Shown here piece after piece: positions 27,282 to 37,528 of a DNA stretch of 41,531 nt. The translations under genes were made by a program, and so were the position numbers. Source of the stretch: Phycisphaeraceae bacterium (GTDB lineage: Bacteria > Planctomycetota > Phycisphaerae > Phycisphaerales > Zrk34); NCBI GenBank assembly GCA_028284925.1, contig JANQQT010000134.1, positions 1 to 41,531 on the forward strand, read 5' to 3'. Numbering within the stretch: the first letter of the stretch is position 1; every line of letters begins with the position of its first letter. The notes under the pieces were generated by a model that saw nothing but the letters and a program-made list of their open reading frames with translations, made no database searches and had not been told where the DNA came from.

Positions 27282-30200
27282 ATGTCAAGTTCATCAAGCT
27301 CGTCAAGTACGCCTGTTGCTCCAGGCTCATCAAGCTCCTCAAGCAGTTCCGGTAGTGGTATCAAGTATGAACCGTCGTGTTTGTGTCGAGATTGTCATGG
27401 CGAGTTGTTCTCGACCGAATGCAGTGAAACCAATTCATCCATCGGTAGCTGCAATTCAGTTGTCTTTCGCACTGGCCAGTTCCGGTTCTCGCTTCCTTTG
27501 TTATCGATATCCGGTATTGGTTCGGCGAACTGGAGCTTCGAACTGAACTACCTGATCGATAACGGTGTCGACAGTCTTCTGGGTCGTAACTTCAACTTCA
27601 CGCAATTCGAGCACCTTGTCAAGCATGCCAACGGGGATATCGATCTGATCAGTTCACAGAATACGATTGAGCAGTTCGAGCTGGTGGCCGGTGTCTATTC
27701 ATCCAAGAACAACAACACAGCCGCCGTCCTGGAAAGCTCCGGTACCGGGGCCAATGAGGTCTTTACGCTGACGCGTTCAGGGGGAAGTGTGAGTGTATTC
27801 TTCGGTTTTGATCTGGCGGTTGCCACACCTGGACAGATCAAGAGCCAATCTGATCGATTTGGCAACACGCTGACCTTTACCTGGTCAGCCGGCGGTGGTG
27901 GTGTCAGCCTGCTGGACAAGGTCGCCGACGGTTATGACCGGGAGATTATCTACCGGTATGCCAACCCCGGTACCGGAACGCGGCTTAGCGAGATCGAGGA
28001 CTTCCTGGGTCGAAAATTGAATTTTCAATACGACACGCAGGGGCGATTGCTTGCGGTGATCACACCCACAATCTTTCGAGCTGCAGAGGGCAATACGTTT
28101 CCGGGCGGAACAGCCTACGCCTTTCGTTACGCATCGGCGCCGGGTAACCCGGACAACCTGGTGAATGTCTGGTATCCCAACCAGGTGATGCCTTACCTGG
28201 ATACGACGACACGCGAGGTGGATATCAACGCTTTATACACCGCGGCGGATGCCGGGAACGCTGCTCCAAGGTATACCGTTGCGTATGACGCACAGGATCG
28301 GGTCACATCCGAGACGGTTGGCGACAGTGCATCGGGTGTCGGAGGATCCTACACGTTCAATTATGCCGGCCCGGATCTTCCCAAGACGAACTTGATCGAT
28401 GCGTCCGATCCCATCGTGGCTGAGACGGTGGTAACGGATCGCAACGGCAACATTACCGCTTATTTCTACAATGCGGCGGACCTGGTGGTGTGCCAGGAGG
28501 TTCGGACCAATCGCGACAAGATTAGTCTGAGTAGCGGGACTACACCCAGCGCCTATGTAACCTGGACTAAATACAACGATCAGAATCAGGTTCTCGAGCG
28601 GGTGTTGCCCGCAGGTAACAGTGTCCTTTACGAGTATGAAGACGGTGTGATCGCCGGCGTGAGCACGGCCAATGATCCCTATGTGCGTCGACGCGGCCTT
28701 CGCCTGGTTGAAAAACGGACCCCTGGCAATACGCACAACATCAACACACCCACACGCAACGGCAGTGGCCCGGTCGGTGAGGTCCAGGAGGAGCTGACCA
28801 AACGCTTCTTCTACGATCCGATATTCAACAACATATGTGCCGTGATTGAGGAGCGAGGGAATCCGATTCAATCGGGGAGTCCCAATCTCTACTTCACGCC
28901 GCAGAATGGCAACGACGCACCCAATGGATGGGACACGCCGGACGACGCTGATCGCAGTCGGTATGCAACCATCACCTATTACGATTACCAGCAGAACACC
29001 GACAACACCATCAAGAACAATACGACCCTTCAGGACATGCTGTTCCCCGGCGATGCGGGGGCCGCGACGAAGATTCAGGCCCTGATCGATTACGTTGACG
29101 CCCAGATGAAGGCCACGGACGGGACGGGCGGGATTCCCGATGGCTTTGAGACCAATCTCGGGGACATCAATGGTGATGGCACAGGCGATGGAAACACCTC
29201 GGGTCTTTCGGCCTCGGTCATGCTGGGCAATGTTGTCAAGATCAAGCATCCGGATGTACGATTGCTGGCTGAGAATCAAGGGGCCGGTGATCCGTGGGAG
29301 TGGCAGCGACAGCAGCGCGTAGAACTGTTTACCGTTAACCTACGAGGTCAGAACACAACGCATACCGATCCGGAGGGTAACGTCACCGTCTATGTGCGTT
29401 ATCCGCTCAACGATCCTGAGGGTGACGGCCAGTTCATTGCACAGAATCTCAGTGCGACGCAGTACGGTCGTATGCGTGAAGTGCATGTGGATGCTGATCC
29501 GGATGATGTGATGAGCCTGGTAGGGCTGGATGGTGACCTTGCGGACTTCAAGACCAACGTGTTTCCACGCGACAGTCGGACCAATACACCAGGTGTGTAT
29601 CAGGATCTGACGACACGCTATGAAGGAGGCATGGCTTCGGGTGGTTGTCCATCGTGCGCTTACGATCCACTTGGCAATCCCCTGGCCACCACGGATCCGC
29701 GAGGATTCACGATGATTTATGAGCGGAATGAACTGGGTGAGGTATTCCGGTCGGTCAGTTCCCGACCCTATGAATACATGGTTGAGACTTTTTACGATGC
29801 CAACCGCAACGTTGTTCGCGAGGATACCGAAGACGTGGGTGTGCAGTATGATTCGGATGATCCGGCCAGTGCCGGCTATGCGCACTTCACGCCACAGATT
29901 GATGAGAATTCTCCGAATGTGGCCCATGTTCCGACCAAGGCGGGACCGGGTGGCGAGATTCGGCCCGGCTGGTTCACCAATCTCTACATGTACGATCTGC
30001 TGGACAACGTGATTGAAAAGGATCTCGACGCGACGGGCTCCAGTCCTTCAAGCCTGCTGACCCAGTATGCTTACGATGCCAATGAGAATCTGGTGATGGT
30101 GACGAAGCCGGAGGGGAATACGGTTCGATTCGACTATGACGAGCGCGATCTGCGCATCGCTGAGGCGGTGGGCAGTTGTATCTTTACCGGTACCTCCTCT

Positions 30201-33200
30201 TCATCGTCATCAGCGGGCCCCAATGATCCGGACTGCGCGATCACGATCAGCTTCTATGACCGCAATGGGAACCTGGAGGATACGATCGGTCCAGCTAAAC
30301 GTGGCTCGGCGGGTAATCACCTTACGGCGACGATCGAGGATGCCTTCGGTGATGGAGCGGCATTGGTACACACCGGCGATTATCTGGTAGAGAACACTTA
30401 CGACGGCTTCGACCGGATTATCGAGTCAACCGATGCTGTCGGTAACGTAACCGACAGCGTCTACGATCCCGGGAGCCGTGTGATTGAGACAAGTGTGGAA
30501 GGCCCGGTCGGTGGCGCCACACCAACAAATCGAAATGGGACGAACAATGTCAAGTTAAGCGATATTTTCACACGCTTTGATGAGGCAGGTCGTACCTATG
30601 AAGGTCAGCATGATGTATTCCTTGCGACGGGAACGACGTTGCCATCTTCCAGGGCGGTTACCCACACCGGAGGCGGTTTGGAATCGAATGCCACGACCAA
30701 TGGTCATACGGCAACTATTACGATGACCGCCTCACCCCAGCAGGTGTCGTATGTGTTATCACGAACGGTTCATGATGCCGCGGATCGTGTCGTGGCGCGT
30801 GCCCAGGACAATACCGGTACTTCTCAGTTCGAATATGACGGCGCAGATCGGCAAGTCAAAGCCACCGATGCCGTGGGCAACATTGTGGAGAATACGTATG
30901 ACGGCAACTCCAATATCATCGTCAAGAAACGTATTGAAAAATGCACGATTACCCAGCCAACGGTTAACGATGAGGAATTCGAGAGGGCGATGTACTTCGA
31001 TTGCCTGAATCGAATGGTCGTGAGTGCCGTGCAGGGAGCGGATGGGACGCTGAGTAATGATCCGCAGGACAGCGAGACGCTCTTTACCTACCTGGGCTAC
31101 GACAGCCGCGACAACATTGTCGTCACGATCGATCCAAGGGAGAACACGATCGTCACGGTTTACGACGGGGCAAGCCGCCAGATCGAGACGCATGAGCATT
31201 TACGCAAGCTGGGCGAGGGTGACAATCCGCCGCTTGCGAACCAGACCTTCCTGCCGGCAAGCAACGGTGTGATTCGAACCATCTCGATCCTTGACGGTAA
31301 CGGTCGTACCAGGCAGCTGATCGATGATCGCGGAGCACCGACGAACTTCACCTATGACACACTGGATCGTCAGCTCACGATGGTCTTTCAGGACGGATCA
31401 ACGCGCACCAATACCTACAACGCCGCAAGCGATGTAATCACCTACACCGATGAAAACGGATCGGTGTTTGATTGCGTGTTCGACTCCATTGGTAGACCCA
31501 CATCCTGCACCATCACACCTGCTTCGGGTGTTGCCGGCCACAATGGTGATTCGACAAGAGGCACTACGGCCCAGACGTCCCAATATGACGGTCTGAGTCG
31601 GATGACCCAATCAGTAGATACGACGACGGTCGATAATGCTTCGTCCCAGAGCGCAACGGTCGACATGGTGTTTGATTCGTTATCGCGTGGACTCGAGGAC
31701 TCGCAGAATTTCCAGACGAATACGCGCAACACCACCAGCAACGCGTTTACGTCATTTCCGGTCACTCAGTTTACCTATCCGCAAGGCAGGCAACTGGATA
31801 ATACCTATGACTCGCTTTATCGACGTACCTTGGTTGAGGAAGCTTCAGGTGGCGCCGATATCGCCAAATGGGAGTTTTTCGGATTGTCACGAGTTGCCGA
31901 GTGCGAATTGGGGAATGGACTGATCTGTTCGCACATGAACAACGCTCGTACGCATAGCGCCGTCCAGTCTTCGGTATCCAATCCCGGATGGGGCGGTGAC
32001 TCGTCCGATCGACTCGGTTATGACGGCACGGCACGCATGATCACTAAGCGCTATCTTGCCGGTGGCATCAACGGCGGCACGGGCGCTTACAATGATTCGA
32101 CTGCTGTTGTCGGCTTCACGACCCAATTCGACAAAGCGAGCAACAAGCTCTATGAACGGGATTTGCATGCTGAAAGTCGCTCCAGCCTTTATCAGCCACG
32201 CGACAAGTCAACCGGCGCCGTGACGGAGCTCGGTCATGATTCAGTTGATCGTCTGCGTCAGTATCAGCGAGGTGAGTTGAATGGTGACGGTGGTGGAGAC
32301 ATAGGGGGCAGTGAGGTAGCAACGGTCATCAGCTTGCCTGGCACTGATGAATCGCGTACATACGATCTGGATGGGTTGGGGAACTGGAATAGAACGGTCT
32401 TTACACCGGAAGGCGGCTCTGCGACGACCCAGATTCGGGATCATAATTACCTGAATGAGATCACACGGACCAAGGAGAACGCGACGGAGACGGACTTTAC
32501 CTACGATGGTGCGGCAGGCGCTTCCAACGGCAACATCGCCAATGACGGTACACGTTCGTATATCTACGACGCGTTCAATCGTGTAACACAGGTATCCAAG
32601 GATCCCAACGGCACACCGGCTGTCGTTGGCGCATATTCATACGATGCTTCCGGTCGACGTATTCGAAAGGTGGTGTCGAACGGAGGTCTATCAGGAAGTG
32701 TCGCCAATGGCACGACGGACTTTGTCTACTCGGGATGGCAGTGCTTTGAAGAGCGCGATGGGTCGAATGATGCGGTACGTCAGTATGTGTGGGGCATCTA
32801 TATCGATGAATTAATCCAGCAGCGCAGCATCAGCGGGATGTCCACAACGGATCGGTACATGCTCTCGGATCCCCTTCATCGGGGAACGGCGCTTACCGAT
32901 TCATCAGGGGGAATTGACGAAGCGTATGACACCGATGCCTACGGCAATACGATCATCTTCGCCGCCGCCGGAACGGGCGGCGATTGGTGGGCGAACGATG
33001 CATCGACCACCAATGACCCGACATGCCAGTTCATCTTTACGGGACGAAGATTCGATCCCGAATCTGAGATCTATTTTTACAGAGCGAGATACTACGTGCC
33101 TGAATGGGGACGCTTCATCAGCAGGGATCCTCTCGGGTACATCGATGCGATGTCGTTGTACGAGTACGTTGGAAGTAAAGTTTTGAGAAGCGTGGATCCG

Positions 33201-33833
33201 TTCGGATTGATTTGCCGTTCCAAACATCCTGATCCATTAAACGCCAAAGGTGAAGATAAGATCTACAAGGATATTGATGACGCGGGACCGATCGACGATG
33301 TGTTGTCGATGTACGTGAAATATGAAGTCAGGTTATTTGGCGGCGTAGTCATGATGGCCTCGGTGACAGCTCGTTCTCGGTACTCCGGTTATGACTGGAT
33401 CGGCTCAAACGAAGAGGCGAATACCGGCACATTACACAAGCGTACCATGAGTGTGTGCAAAGAAAAGGTTAATGAGGAGGGTAAGAGAGTATGTGTTTGG
33501 GAAGGTGGGTCGAGTCCGTCGCAAGGGCCGAAGGAAGACTCAAGTGGTGAAGGTGATAGCGTTGCCGCCGCCGTATCGATTCAACTTTCCGGTCAAGGGA
33601 CCGACACGCTGAACGTTGTCGTCGAAGCTGTCGCCACTCATCAATCTTTGATTACCACCAAGCATGAGGTAAACGTGGGTGGCGAGTTGGGTAAGAAGGA
33701 CGTTGGCAAGGTCAACCTTGGGTACAAGTATGGAATTGAAATGAAGAAAGGTGGCCATCAAATCAAGGAACGGAATTCGTTCACATTCAAGTGTGTTTGC
33801 ATTGACAACAGACGTGGCGGATATCGGTATTGA
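27282..33833 (+). CDS. RHS/YD-repeat giant protein with poly-serine tracts and variable C-terminal tip
   Basis: Product is 2,183 residues from ATG 27282, chosen because GGAGA lies 6 bases upstream; the same frame is open from ATG 27192. Two eight-serine runs (residues 2-9 and 16-23) open the protein, then a Cys-rich CLCRDCHGELFSTEC. YD repeats of the RHS/teneurin type fill about 130-1930, e.g. YDANENLVMVTKPEGNTVRFDYDE, and should form a large hollow beta-cocoon. Another Ser tract (TSSSSSS) lies near 970. The RHS core ends with YRARYYVPEWGRFISRDPLG and a final DPFGL (about 1934-1977). The last 206 residues are an unrecognised beta-rich tip, where toxin domains usually sit; no toxin motif or downstream immunity gene is recognised. 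No Sec signal is seen. It heads an operon-like series of glycosylation genes. Confidence 0.92.
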   Translation: MSSSSSSSSTPVAPGSSSSSSSSGSGIKYEPSCLCRDCHGELFSTECSETNSSIGSCNSVVFRTGQFRFSLPLLSISGIGSANWSFELNYLIDNGVDSLLGRNFNFTQFEHLVKHANGDIDLISSQNTIEQFELVAGVYSSKNNNTAAVLESSGTGANEVFTLTRSGGSVSVFFGFDLAVATPGQIKSQSDRFGNTLTFTWSAGGGGVSLLDKVADGYDREIIYRYANPGTGTRLSEIEDFLGRKLNFQYDTQGRLLAVITPTIFRAAEGNTFPGGTAYAFRYASAPGNPDNLVNVWYPNQVMPYLDTTTREVDINALYTAADAGNAAPRYTVAYDAQDRVTSETVGDSASGVGGSYTFNYAGPDLPKTNLIDASDPIVAETVVTDRNGNITAYFYNAADLVVCQEVRTNRDKISLSSGTTPSAYVTWTKYNDQNQVLERVLPAGNSVLYEYEDGVIAGVSTANDPYVRRRGLRLVEKRTPGNTHNINTPTRNGSGPVGEVQEELTKRFFYDPIFNNICAVIEERGNPIQSGSPNLYFTPQNGNDAPNGWDTPDDADRSRYATITYYDYQQNTDNTIKNNTTLQDMLFPGDAGAATKIQALIDYVDAQMKATDGTGGIPDGFETNLGDINGDGTGDGNTSGLSASVMLGNVVKIKHPDVRLLAENQGAGDPWEWQRQQRVELFTVNLRGQNTTHTDPEGNVTVYVRYPLNDPEGDGQFIAQNLSATQYGRMREVHVDADPDDVMSLVGLDGDLADFKTNVFPRDSRTNTPGVYQDLTTRYEGGMASGGCPSCAYDPLGNPLATTDPRGFTMIYERNELGEVFRSVSSRPYEYMVETFYDANRNVVREDTEDVGVQYDSDDPASAGYAHFTPQIDENSPNVAHVPTKAGPGGEIRPGWFTNLYMYDLLDNVIEKDLDATGSSPSSLLTQYAYDANENLVMVTKPEGNTVRFDYDERDLRIAEAVGSCIFTGTSSSSSSAGPNDPDCAITISFYDRNGNLEDTIGPAKRGSAGNHLTATIEDAFGDGAALVHTGDYLVENTYDGFDRIIESTDAVGNVTDSVYDPGSRVIETSVEGPVGGATPTNRNGTNNVKLSDIFTRFDEAGRTYEGQHDVFLATGTTLPSSRAVTHTGGGLESNATTNGHTATITMTASPQQVSYVLSRTVHDAADRVVARAQDNTGTSQFEYDGADRQVKATDAVGNIVENTYDGNSNIIVKKRIEKCTITQPTVNDEEFERAMYFDCLNRMVVSAVQGADGTLSNDPQDSETLFTYLGYDSRDNIVVTIDPRENTIVTVYDGASRQIETHEHLRKLGEGDNPPLANQTFLPASNGVIRTISILDGNGRTRQLIDDRGAPTNFTYDTLDRQLTMVFQDGSTRTNTYNAASDVITYTDENGSVFDCVFDSIGRPTSCTITPASGVAGHNGDSTRGTTAQTSQYDGLSRMTQSVDTTTVDNASSQSATVDMVFDSLSRGLEDSQNFQTNTRNTTSNAFTSFPVTQFTYPQGRQLDNTYDSLYRRTLVEEASGGADIAKWEFFGLSRVAECELGNGLICSHMNNARTHSAVQSSVSNPGWGGDSSDRLGYDGTARMITKRYLAGGINGGTGAYNDSTAVVGFTTQFDKASNKLYERDLHAESRSSLYQPRDKSTGAVTELGHDSVDRLRQYQRGELNGDGGGDIGGSEVATVISLPGTDESRTYDLDGLGNWNRTVFTPEGGSATTQIRDHNYLNEITRTKENATETDFTYDGAAGASNGNIANDGTRSYIYDAFNRVTQVSKDPNGTPAVVGAYSYDASGRRIRKVVSNGGLSGSVANGTTDFVYSGWQCFEERDGSNDAVRQYVWGIYIDELIQQRSISGMSTTDRYMLSDPLHRGTALTDSSGGIDEAYDTDAYGNTIIFAAAGTGGDWWANDASTTNDPTCQFIFTGRRFDPESEIYFYRARYYVPEWGRFISRDPLGYIDAMSLYEYVGSKVLRSVDPFGLICRSKHPDPLNAKGEDKIYKDIDDAGPIDDVLSMYVKYEVRLFGGVVMMASVTARSRYSGYDWIGSNEEANTGTLHKRTMSVCKEKVNEEGKRVCVWEGGSSPSQGPKEDSSGEGDSVAAAVSIQLSGQGTDTLNVVVEAVATHQSLITTKHEVNVGGELGKKDVGKVNLGYKYGIEMKKGGHQIKERNSFTFKCVCIDNRRGGYRY
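27285..27350 (+). repeat. In-frame serine-codon repeat (TCA-AGC/TCG type)
   Basis: Two tracts of eight serine codons (27285-27308 and 27327-27350), built mainly from alternating TCA and AGC/AGT, are separated by TPVAPG codons. The 6-base periodicity keeps frame if units are gained or lost, so tract length could vary without breaking the gene. Confidence 0.75.
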
Positions 33834-33929
33834 TGATCTTCATTGTACTCAGGATAGTGAGCCGCCAGAGACGCAAGTATATGGCGTTCAACTCATCCTG
33901 ATTACGTTGCTGCCTTGTCGTTGTGGTAA

Positions 33930-36900
33930 ATGATAACAGTCCGATGTTTGGATGATAAAGCCTTGTATCTCATAAACAATGACAATTCGATCGCTTGCAT
34001 TCATGCCATTGGTGCGCGTAGTCGGAACGCTGTTTGTAGCCTCAGCCTGTTTGGTGGACGTCCTTCTCGTGCCGACTGTGCAGAGTGTGCTCATCGAGTG
34101 AAGCCCAAGGGGAATGGGCATCTTGCCTATCGCCTTACGCAACGACAGTCCAAACGCTTCTGCAGCGCAAAACCAATCGAATCAGGTTCCGGCACGAGCG
34201 TAAAATTGACGTTGCCGTCGAACAACATTGAACCCATAGTCCTACGTAATCATCAAAGCCCGGGCGACATTGTCGCATTGACTGCGGCGGTGCGTGACCT
34301 TCAGTTGAGTCACCCTGGTAAGTACTTTATTCAGGTGGACTCATTGTGCGGTGACCTTTGGCGCCATAACCCGCATGTCAATGTAGTAAACGGACCCGAA
34401 GAATACGCAGAGGGCAGCCGTGTAATTCGATGCGAATACCCGGGCATTCACAGCAGTAACCGAAGGCCCCATCATTTCATACAGGCGTTTGTTGAGAACC
34501 TTGAAAAACAACTTGGAGTTGGGATAGAGATTAGTGCATTCAAAGGCGATATCCATCTATCCGAAGAGGAACTACTGAACCCAAGTCCAGTTTTGGAACA
34601 TGTTGGTCAGAAGCCATTCTGGATCATGATTGCTGGAGGAAAGTACGATTTCACCGCCAAGTGGTGGAATCCTGAGCACTATCAGAAGGTCGTTGATCAC
34701 TTCAAGGAACGTATCACGTTCGTCCAGTGCGGTGAAGCAGGGCACTGGCATGAACCGCTTCGGGGTACTATCAACATGATAGGCCGAACGGATCTGCGTG
34801 AGTTCGTACGTCTGATGTATCACGCGGAAGGCGTTGTTTCGCCTGTCACGTTTGCCATGCACGCAGCCGCTGCCGTGCCTACGAGGGATGGCAATCTCCG
34901 TCATTGCGTCGTGGTGGCCGGTGGACGTGAACCTGTTCATTGGGAGCAATACCCCGGTCATCAGTTCCTTCACACGATTGGGCAATTGGACTGTTGCCGA
35001 AACGGCGGATGTTGGAAAAGTCGATGTCAGAAGGTTGGGGACGGTGATTCGAAGGACAACCACGACCTCTGCAAGAGGCCCGTACAGATTCGCAAGGATC
35101 TCAGCATTCCCGAGTGTATGAACCTGATCGCCCCGGACGATGTCGTTACGGCAATCGAGAGGTTTACGGCAGTACGGAAGAGCGCATCCACGGTTGAGCA
35201 ACATGAATCGAAGCCCGTAGTAGGGGCGGAATCAAATTCAACTACTGCTCCTAAGCCTTCGCGAGGTAATCCTTTCTATCAACAAGCGTTTGCCGTTGTA
35301 GCGGACTCGAACTTTTATCCAGGGCTGATGGCACTACTCAATAGTATTCATGTCTATCATGGGGCGTCGATTCGTACGTTTGTGTTTGTGTACCATTTGA
35401 CGGAAGCGCAAGTTGAAGAAATCCGAGAGCATCCGATGGGGCCTGCGATCACACTGTTGCAGGATGTCTCCGTCCGGCGTAAACCCGCTGGCATATGGGA
35501 GGCTAAGCAGCAGGTACTCGACTATCTAATGGGAAGAGCGAAGGTCGTTTGTCTTCTCGATGCCGACCTTGTATTGCTAAGTAAACTGGGTGACGTTTTT
35601 AACCTGGCGGAAAGGGGGAAGATTGTATCTTCACGCGATGGAACGGATCCGATTCGTTTCGGCCGGGAATACCGAAGCTTTGGCGAGAAGTTGGTTGGCA
35701 AGGAGATGCCCTACTTCAACAGTGGATTCCTGTGCCTAGACATAGTCAAACATTGGGATCTCGTGGCGCTGTGGAGTTTTTCGTCTCATTTTGCAGCATA
35801 TAGCCCGAATGGCGGAGCGCCATTACGATTCCAGGGACATGGGGACCAGGGTCTGCTCAACGCTGTGGCCGGATTGCAGGATAAAGAATCGTCTCTGCAT
35901 CTCTTTACGCAGGACGAGTGGTGTAATTCAGGTCTTTGGTCGGCAAATCGGAAGGTGGTTATTGAGAAACGTGAAGGCAAAAAACTGACTGTTACCAATA
36001 CCGTAACCGGCGGTCGCCAGAGATTGCTTCACAGCACAGGTCCCAAGTGGTGGACGACGCAAGGAGCTGAGCACTTTTCCAAGTGTGGAGATGTTCTTGA
36101 GTGCTTCAAGCACTTTGATAATAACGGAAGAGTTTCATCGCCAGCGGTGAAGCCCGGAAGGAAAAAGGTACGCATGTTGATCGGTGTATTGAGTGCCAAG
36201 AGCGGATCGGAGCGTCGGGAGGCATGTCAGAGTACCTGGTCGAAGACGAAGTTTGACAATATTGAGATTCTCTTCCTCATCGGCGATGAATCGGTTTCGA
36301 CACCCGTTCAAAGAGATGACATTTTGTATCTTCCGTGTAGGGACGACTATGAATCGCTTGTTCAAAAGGTTCGCTGGTTTACACGATGGGCCTGTGACAA
36401 CCGTGACTTCGAGTACATTTTGAAATGCGATGACGACACCTTCGTAGTAATCGATCGTTTACTAATGACGCCCTGGTCGGGCGATTTTATCGGTTATGAC
36501 ATGGGAGACTTTGCAAGCGGCGGTGCGGGGTATTTGCTGAGCCCTCATGCCGCCAAGATTGTCTCGGAGTCAATCGGTGATTCCGACATTGGCGCCGAGG
36601 ACGTCAAAGTCGCGGCATCATTGAAAGAGGCGGGCATTCATTTGATTCACGATGAGGGATTTCGGCCGGGTCATGAGCGTTTTCCGACTCTCTTCAACAA
36701 CATTGTCACGAATCATTACTGCAACGTAGCCCAGATGAAACGAATTAAGGCGCGACTCGATCGACGCAAAGCAAGTACGTTTGGTTTCATGCCGATTGCG
36801 TACCTCGTTAACAGGCATCGGAAGTTCAAGGCCGTGTGTATATCGAAAAACGCATGCACCAGCCTAAAGCAATTGGTGATTCGCGATGACTTTCCTGATC

Positions 36901-37439
36901 AATCCAAGAAGGTGGGTAATGTTCGTCAGATTCACGATTTCATGGGCTATTCACCGAACGGTAAGACTCTGCTTTCCTTAGAGTCACCGGACTTGTCTGA
37001 CTATCTGAGGTTCGCGGTGTACCGAGATCCAATAGAGCGGGCGATGTCGTTTTATCAGGACAAATTCATATCGCCCGAGATAACACAGAACTATCTGAGT
37101 CATCTGGGCATCATTGGCTGCGATTTGGATACGTTTATTGCCTTTCTCGAATTTGAACTGGGGAAGGCGGATCCAAACTGCATGGATGAACATGCCCGTC
37201 CACAGGCGCTTTACTACGACCCTCCTGTCCATATCGACAAGATTGTTCCGATTGGTGCGTTGAATAGTTTCTTGGGCGACGAATTGGGCGTTAAGGATTT
37301 GGTGCAGCGCAACTCTTCAAGAAAGGAACAGAAGGAGGATTTCATGTTGACCAAGGCGCAGTCTGAAAAGATTAAACAGTTATACGAAATTGACTATCAC
37401 CTGGCCTCAACGAATCAGGATCTGTTTTGGCGGTCATGA
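33930..37439 (+). CDS. Four-domain fusion: GT9-like, GT8-like, GT31-like glycosyltransferases and a sulfotransferase
   Basis: One continuous frame of 1,169 residues. Residues about 36-60 hold a Cys cluster (CSLSLFGGRPSRADCAEC). About 95-410 resemble GT9 heptosyltransferases (SPGDIVALTAAVRDL; AGGKYDFTAKWW). About 447-705 are GT8-like: LLDADLVLL with the metal-binding DAD at 544-546, YFNSGFLCLDI, GHGDQGLLN and HSTGPKWW. About 745-945 are GT31-like: SERREACQSTW, LKCDDDTFVV (about 830) and GGAGYLLSPHA, EDV. About 955-1169 are a Sulfotransfer_2-type enzyme with the PAPS-binding loops SKNACTSLK and VYRDPIERAMSFYQDKF. There is no signal peptide or membrane helix, so it is probably cytoplasmic. No clear ribosome binding site precedes the ATG, and the gap to the RHS gene is 96 bases. 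Each domain call rests on motifs; acceptor and donors are unknown. Confidence 0.88.
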   Translation: MITVRCLDDKALYLINNDNSIACIHAIGARSRNAVCSLSLFGGRPSRADCAECAHRVKPKGNGHLAYRLTQRQSKRFCSAKPIESGSGTSVKLTLPSNNIEPIVLRNHQSPGDIVALTAAVRDLQLSHPGKYFIQVDSLCGDLWRHNPHVNVVNGPEEYAEGSRVIRCEYPGIHSSNRRPHHFIQAFVENLEKQLGVGIEISAFKGDIHLSEEELLNPSPVLEHVGQKPFWIMIAGGKYDFTAKWWNPEHYQKVVDHFKERITFVQCGEAGHWHEPLRGTINMIGRTDLREFVRLMYHAEGVVSPVTFAMHAAAAVPTRDGNLRHCVVVAGGREPVHWEQYPGHQFLHTIGQLDCCRNGGCWKSRCQKVGDGDSKDNHDLCKRPVQIRKDLSIPECMNLIAPDDVVTAIERFTAVRKSASTVEQHESKPVVGAESNSTTAPKPSRGNPFYQQAFAVVADSNFYPGLMALLNSIHVYHGASIRTFVFVYHLTEAQVEEIREHPMGPAITLLQDVSVRRKPAGIWEAKQQVLDYLMGRAKVVCLLDADLVLLSKLGDVFNLAERGKIVSSRDGTDPIRFGREYRSFGEKLVGKEMPYFNSGFLCLDIVKHWDLVALWSFSSHFAAYSPNGGAPLRFQGHGDQGLLNAVAGLQDKESSLHLFTQDEWCNSGLWSANRKVVIEKREGKKLTVTNTVTGGRQRLLHSTGPKWWTTQGAEHFSKCGDVLECFKHFDNNGRVSSPAVKPGRKKVRMLIGVLSAKSGSERREACQSTWSKTKFDNIEILFLIGDESVSTPVQRDDILYLPCRDDYESLVQKVRWFTRWACDNRDFEYILKCDDDTFVVIDRLLMTPWSGDFIGYDMGDFASGGAGYLLSPHAAKIVSESIGDSDIGAEDVKVAASLKEAGIHLIHDEGFRPGHERFPTLFNNIVTNHYCNVAQMKRIKARLDRRKASTFGFMPIAYLVNRHRKFKAVCISKNACTSLKQLVIRDDFPDQSKKVGNVRQIHDFMGYSPNGKTLLSLESPDLSDYLRFAVYRDPIERAMSFYQDKFISPEITQNYLSHLGIIGCDLDTFIAFLEFELGKADPNCMDEHARPQALYYDPPVHIDKIVPIGALNSFLGDELGVKDLVQRNSSRKEQKEDFMLTKAQSEKIKQLYEIDYHLASTNQDLFWRS

Positions 37440-37528
37440 TCCTCCTACAGCTTGAGAGCTTCGTATTTCTTGACCGTTGACTCGTAACCCGAAACACACA
37501 TCACGATCCGACATTGGAGTCGAATTTC

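Noticed and set aside
28233-29279. A 348-codon open frame on the minus strand inside the RHS gene
   Set aside because: It is antisense to YD repeats with clear coding signal on the plus strand, and its translation matches no known family pattern.
33834-33929. Possible small immunity gene after the RHS tip
   Set aside because: The gap is only 96 bases and has no start with a plausible frame.
34572-35204. A 210-codon minus-strand frame
   Set aside because: It is antisense to the GT9-like domain, with no ribosome binding site or recognisable motif.
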